In this document: one piece after another, positions 61,944 to 64,000 of the stretch
Position numbering within the stretch: the stretch's first letter is position 1
How the letters are laid out: each line of letters opens with the position of its first letter
NCBI GenBank assembly: GCA_000719695.1
Contig: JOHN01000044.1
Coordinates: 1-64,000 of the forward strand
Origin: Streptomyces sp. NRRL F-6131
GTDB taxonomy: Bacteria > Actinomycetota > Actinomycetes > Streptomycetales > Streptomycetaceae
DNA: 64,000 nucleotides
Direction: 5' to 3'
The notes under the pieces: model-generated
Database searches by the model: none
Seen by the model: only the letters and a program-made list of their open reading frames with translations
What the model was told of the DNA's origin: nothing
Program-made: the position numbers and the translations under genes

Positions 61944-61987
61944 ATCGTAGGCAGGGCGGCAAGGCACGTCAATAGGTCTGGACCAAT
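61944..61987 (-). promoter_or_regulatory. Chitinase promoter with DasR-like operator
   Basis: On the minus strand TTGACG (61967-61972) and TACGAT (61944-61949) are 17 bp apart, a near-consensus promoter. The 16-bp ATAGGTCTGGACCAAT (61972-61987) matches the DasR dre consensus (ACTGGTCTAGACCACT) in its GGTCT-GACC core and abuts the -35 box. The predicted leader is about 98 nt. Confidence 0.75.
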
Positions 61988-62064
61988 TGCCGAGGTATGG
62001 ACCGGTCACGGGCCGACACCGAGCGCCGACTCCGCCTGACGGGACGCCAACACCGCGCTCGCGG

Positions 62065-63024
62065 TCAGGTCTTGCGCAACACCGGCGCCGGGACGCCGAT
62101 CAGCAGCCGCCGGGCGGCGTCCCAGGCCGCGCGCAGGGCGGCCGCGCAGGCGCGGGTGTCGGAGCCGAGCAGCCGCAGCCAGGCACCGGCGTCCCCGGGG
62201 AGCACGCTGACCCCGTGGAGCAGGCCGCCGGTCGCCGGTGCCCCGGCCAGGGCCTCGTGCAGCGCGTCCGCGATCGCGGCGGCCGGGGCGAGCGGGCTGA
62301 GCACGTAGAGGCTGGACATCACGTCGTGCCCGGCCAGCACGGCCGGCCCGGCGACCCCGCCCGCCCGCGGCTCCAGCCGCACGGTGTCCAGCGCCACCAA
62401 CGCGCCGTCCGGGCGCCGGACTTCGAGGTCGGAGGCGAACACCCGGTAGGCGTGGCGCTCGCCGCGCGCCAGACGCCCGGCCAGGACGGTCTCCCCCGCC
62501 AGCACCGTCGCGCCCGGGTCGACGGTCAGCACGGTGCGCTGGTAGAGGCGGGAGTCGACGAAGGGGATCACCGGCTCGGGGAGGTACTCCACGTACGCGC
62601 CGGGGCCGGCCGCCAGGTGGAGGAGCTGGGTCGCGTAGTCGAACTCCATCCGGTAGACCTTGGTGGCCGCCTGGGTGGTGAGGTGGACCGCCGTCCCGGC
62701 CCCGCACCGCACATCGGTCCGCAGGCGGTCGGCCTGCAGGATGCCGCCGCCGGTGGAGAGCAGGAAGGTGACGGCGAGGTCCGGGCGGGCCGGGTCGAAG
62801 TACAGCGGGCGCATGATCTGCAGCGGGGACTGCTGGAAGTGACCGGTCAGTTCGGTGCGCCCGCCGACCGTCTCGAAGGCCAGTTCCAGCAGCCCCACCT
62901 TGCCGGGGCGCCCGACCGCGAGGGTGTCCGGCGCCCCGGCGTACCGGCGGACCGCGTACGGGACGCGGGCCGGCTCGTAGTGGCGGGGATCCGGCCGGGA
63001 GAACGCTCCGGGCGCGACCGTCAC
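62065..63024 (-). CDS. ureD: Urease accessory protein UreD
   Basis: A 319-residue UreD/UreH homologue, which forms the UreDFG complex that delivers nickel to urease. [15 protein letters not shown] and [13 protein letters not shown] are the typical core motifs. The C-terminal part is longer and less conserved, as in actinomycetes. GTG 63024 overlaps the ureG stop (GTGA), so the genes are coupled. It is the last gene of the urease cluster visible here. Urease structural genes would lie to the right of the window. Confidence 0.93.
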   Translation of the reverse strand: MTVAPGAFSRPDPRHYEPARVPYAVRRYAGAPDTLAVGRPGKVGLLELAFETVGGRTELTGHFQQSPLQIMRPLYFDPARPDLAVTFLLSTGGGILQADRLRTDVRCGAGTAVHLTTQAATKVYRMEFDYATQLLHLAAGPGAYVEYLPEPVIPFVDSRLYQRTVLTVDPGATVLAGETVLAGRLARGERHAYRVFASDLEVRRPDGALVALDTVRLEPRAGGVAGPAVLAGHDVMSSLYVLSPLAPAAAIADALHEALAGAPATGGLLHGVSVLPGDAGAWLRLLGSDTRACAAALRAAWDAARRLLIGVPAPVLRKT

Positions 63025-63641
63025 GCCGGGACCTTCCGGAAGGTCGCCAGGAACGCCGCGATCTCCTCCAGTCCCTCCCCCGTCAGGCAGTTGGTGAGCA
63101 CCACCGGACCGCCCCCGCGCACCCGGTGGGCGTCGGCCTCCATCACGCCGAGGTCGGCGCGGACGTACGGGGCGAGGTCGACCTTGTTGATCACCAGCAG
63201 GTCCGACTCGGTGATGCCCGGCCCGCGCTTGCGGGGCATCTTCTCGCCCTCGGCGGTGTCGAGGACGAAGAGGAACAGGTCGACCAGGACCGGGCTGAAG
63301 GTCAGCGTGAGGTTGTCGCCACCGGACTCGAACAGCAGGGTGTCGACGTCCGGGAAGCGCTCCAGCATCTCGGCGCCCGCGACGAGGTTCATCGTCGGGT
63401 CGTCCCGGACGGCGGTGTGCGGGCAGGCGCCGGTCTCCACGCCGACCACCCGCTCCGGGTCCAGCAGACCGGCCAGGGTGCGGCGCACGTGCTGGGCGTC
63501 CTCCTGGGTGTAGATGTCGTTGGTGATGACCGCCGGGCGGTGGCCGCCCGCGATCAGCACCGGGACGAGCGCCTCGATCAGCGCCGTCTTGCCGGACCCC
63601 ACCGGCCCGGCGATGCCCACGCGGAGCACGTTCTCGCTCAA
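63021..63641 (-). CDS. ureG: Urease accessory GTPase UreG
   Basis: A 206-residue SIMIBI GTPase that powers nickel insertion into urease. The P-loop [15 protein letters not shown] (residues about 12-26), [23 protein letters not shown] (nickel-linking Cys-Pro-His), and ESGGDNLT motifs are all present, and NKVDLAPYV is the guanine-binding site. The likely start is a TTG at 63641 with GGAGGAGAG before it. GTG at 63629 is an alternative. Confidence 0.95.
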   Translation of the reverse strand: MSENVLRVGIAGPVGSGKTALIEALVPVLIAGGHRPAVITNDIYTQEDAQHVRRTLAGLLDPERVVGVETGACPHTAVRDDPTMNLVAGAEMLERFPDVDTLLFESGGDNLTLTFSPVLVDLFLFVLDTAEGEKMPRKRGPGITESDLLVINKVDLAPYVRADLGVMEADAHRVRGGGPVVLTNCLTGEGLEEIAAFLATFRKVPA

Positions 63642-63690
63642 CTCTCCTCCTCCGGTGCGGACGCACCTGCGTTCCTCGGGTTCAGCGCAT

Positions 63691-64000
63691 TCAGCTCATG
63701 AACAGCCGGGCCTCGGCACGCTCGTGCCGTCCGGACATCACGTCGGCGACCGGCACACAGCCGCCGAGGTCCGCCGGCTCCCGCTCCAGCGCCGCCGCCA
63801 CGACCTCCCGGATCACCGGCGCGGTCGCCCGCAGCACCACCTGCGCCCGGCGGTGGTCGGTCAGCCGGAGCCGCAGGGCCGCGCCGACGAAGCTGGAGCA
63901 GAACGCGAACACGTCCCCGGTCACGGCCTGTTCGACGGGCACGCCGGCCGCGGCGTGCACCACGCCCGCCACCACCGCCTGGCAGCCGGGCGCGCGGCGG
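63691..64000 (-). CDS. ureF: Urease accessory protein UreF (5' end cut)
   Basis: The C-terminal about 103 residues of Ure[24 protein letters not shown], then [10 protein letters not shown] and [17 protein letters not shown]. The last helix and end motif (HE-x-AE-x-RLF) are typical of UreF, which recruits UreG to the urease apoprotein complex. The start lies beyond the window. It precedes ureG by 49 bp. Confidence 0.88.
   Translation of the reverse strand, partial: RRAPGCQAVVAGVVHAAAGVPVEQAVTGDVFAFCSSFVGAALRLRLTDHRRAQVVLRATAPVIREVVAAALEREPADLGGCVPVADVMSGRHERAEARLFMS

Overview
The window is very GC-rich, with codons almost always ending in G or C. Its content (ECF and TetR regulators, DrrAB-type ABC exporter, secreted glycoside hydrolases, a DasR-type operator, an NRPS with hydroxyphenylglycine genes, urease accessory genes) points to a Streptomyces-like actinomycete chromosome (Streptomyces or a relative such as Kitasatospora). 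No tRNA, rRNA, CRISPR array or insertion sequence was seen.

Layout. (1) 1-30 kb is a mosaic of single genes and small operons: an asparagine-synthase-like remnant, small TetR/LysR/winged-helix regulators with visible operator palindromes, oxidoreductases, a PBP, an acyl-CoA dehydrogenase, the transhydrogenase pair pntA-pntB (14.4-17.5 kb), a YCII/ECF42-type sigma pair (17.6-19.5 kb), a DrrAB-like exporter, a DUF4097 protein with a ribbon-helix-helix-like protein, and a LysR-cupin-DoxX unit. Two or three gene remnants lie here. (2) About 30.97-50.2 kb, possibly to 51.8 kb, is a biosynthetic gene cluster. (3) 52-62 kb holds secreted enzymes (GH8 with an F5/8C domain, phosphocholine-type phospholipase C, GH18 chitinase) and housekeeping genes (aldo/keto reductase, DUF2278, cyclophilin). 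(4) 62.1 kb to the right edge is the urease accessory operon ureF-ureG-ureD on the minus strand.

The cluster is the main discovery candidate. It makes L-4-hydroxyphenylglycine (Hpg) with HmaS, Hmo and HpgT. Its stand-alone A-PCP protein has a by-eye specificity code close to the Hpg codes. The next gene is a condensation-like protein that has lost HHxxxDG and carries what looks like a vestigial A-domain C-terminal subdomain. A PhyH-type oxygenase follows. The divergent arm carries two closely related ATP-grasp ligases, an argininosuccinate-synthase-like ligase without a lyase partner, a ROK kinase, two adjacent dCTP-deaminase-fold proteins, a glycosyltransferase, a HIT protein and an MFS exporter. 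The two deaminase-fold proteins have complementary losses: one keeps the Ser-Ser/Arg nucleotide motif but lost the catalytic Glu, the other keeps the Glu but lost the Ser-Ser/Arg. I do not recognise this combination from any described pathway. A nucleotide- or ureido-modified, possibly glycosylated Hpg amide is the working inference.

Regulation visible in the sequence includes TetR-type palindromes (1282-1296; paired at 30888-30937), a LysR T-N11-A palindrome (27880-27896), a 19-bp palindrome over a promoter in the 0.8-kb divergent cluster spacer (40529-40547), and a DasR-like site beside a consensus-like promoter upstream of the chitinase gene (61944-61987). Long GC-rich hairpins end many transcription units.
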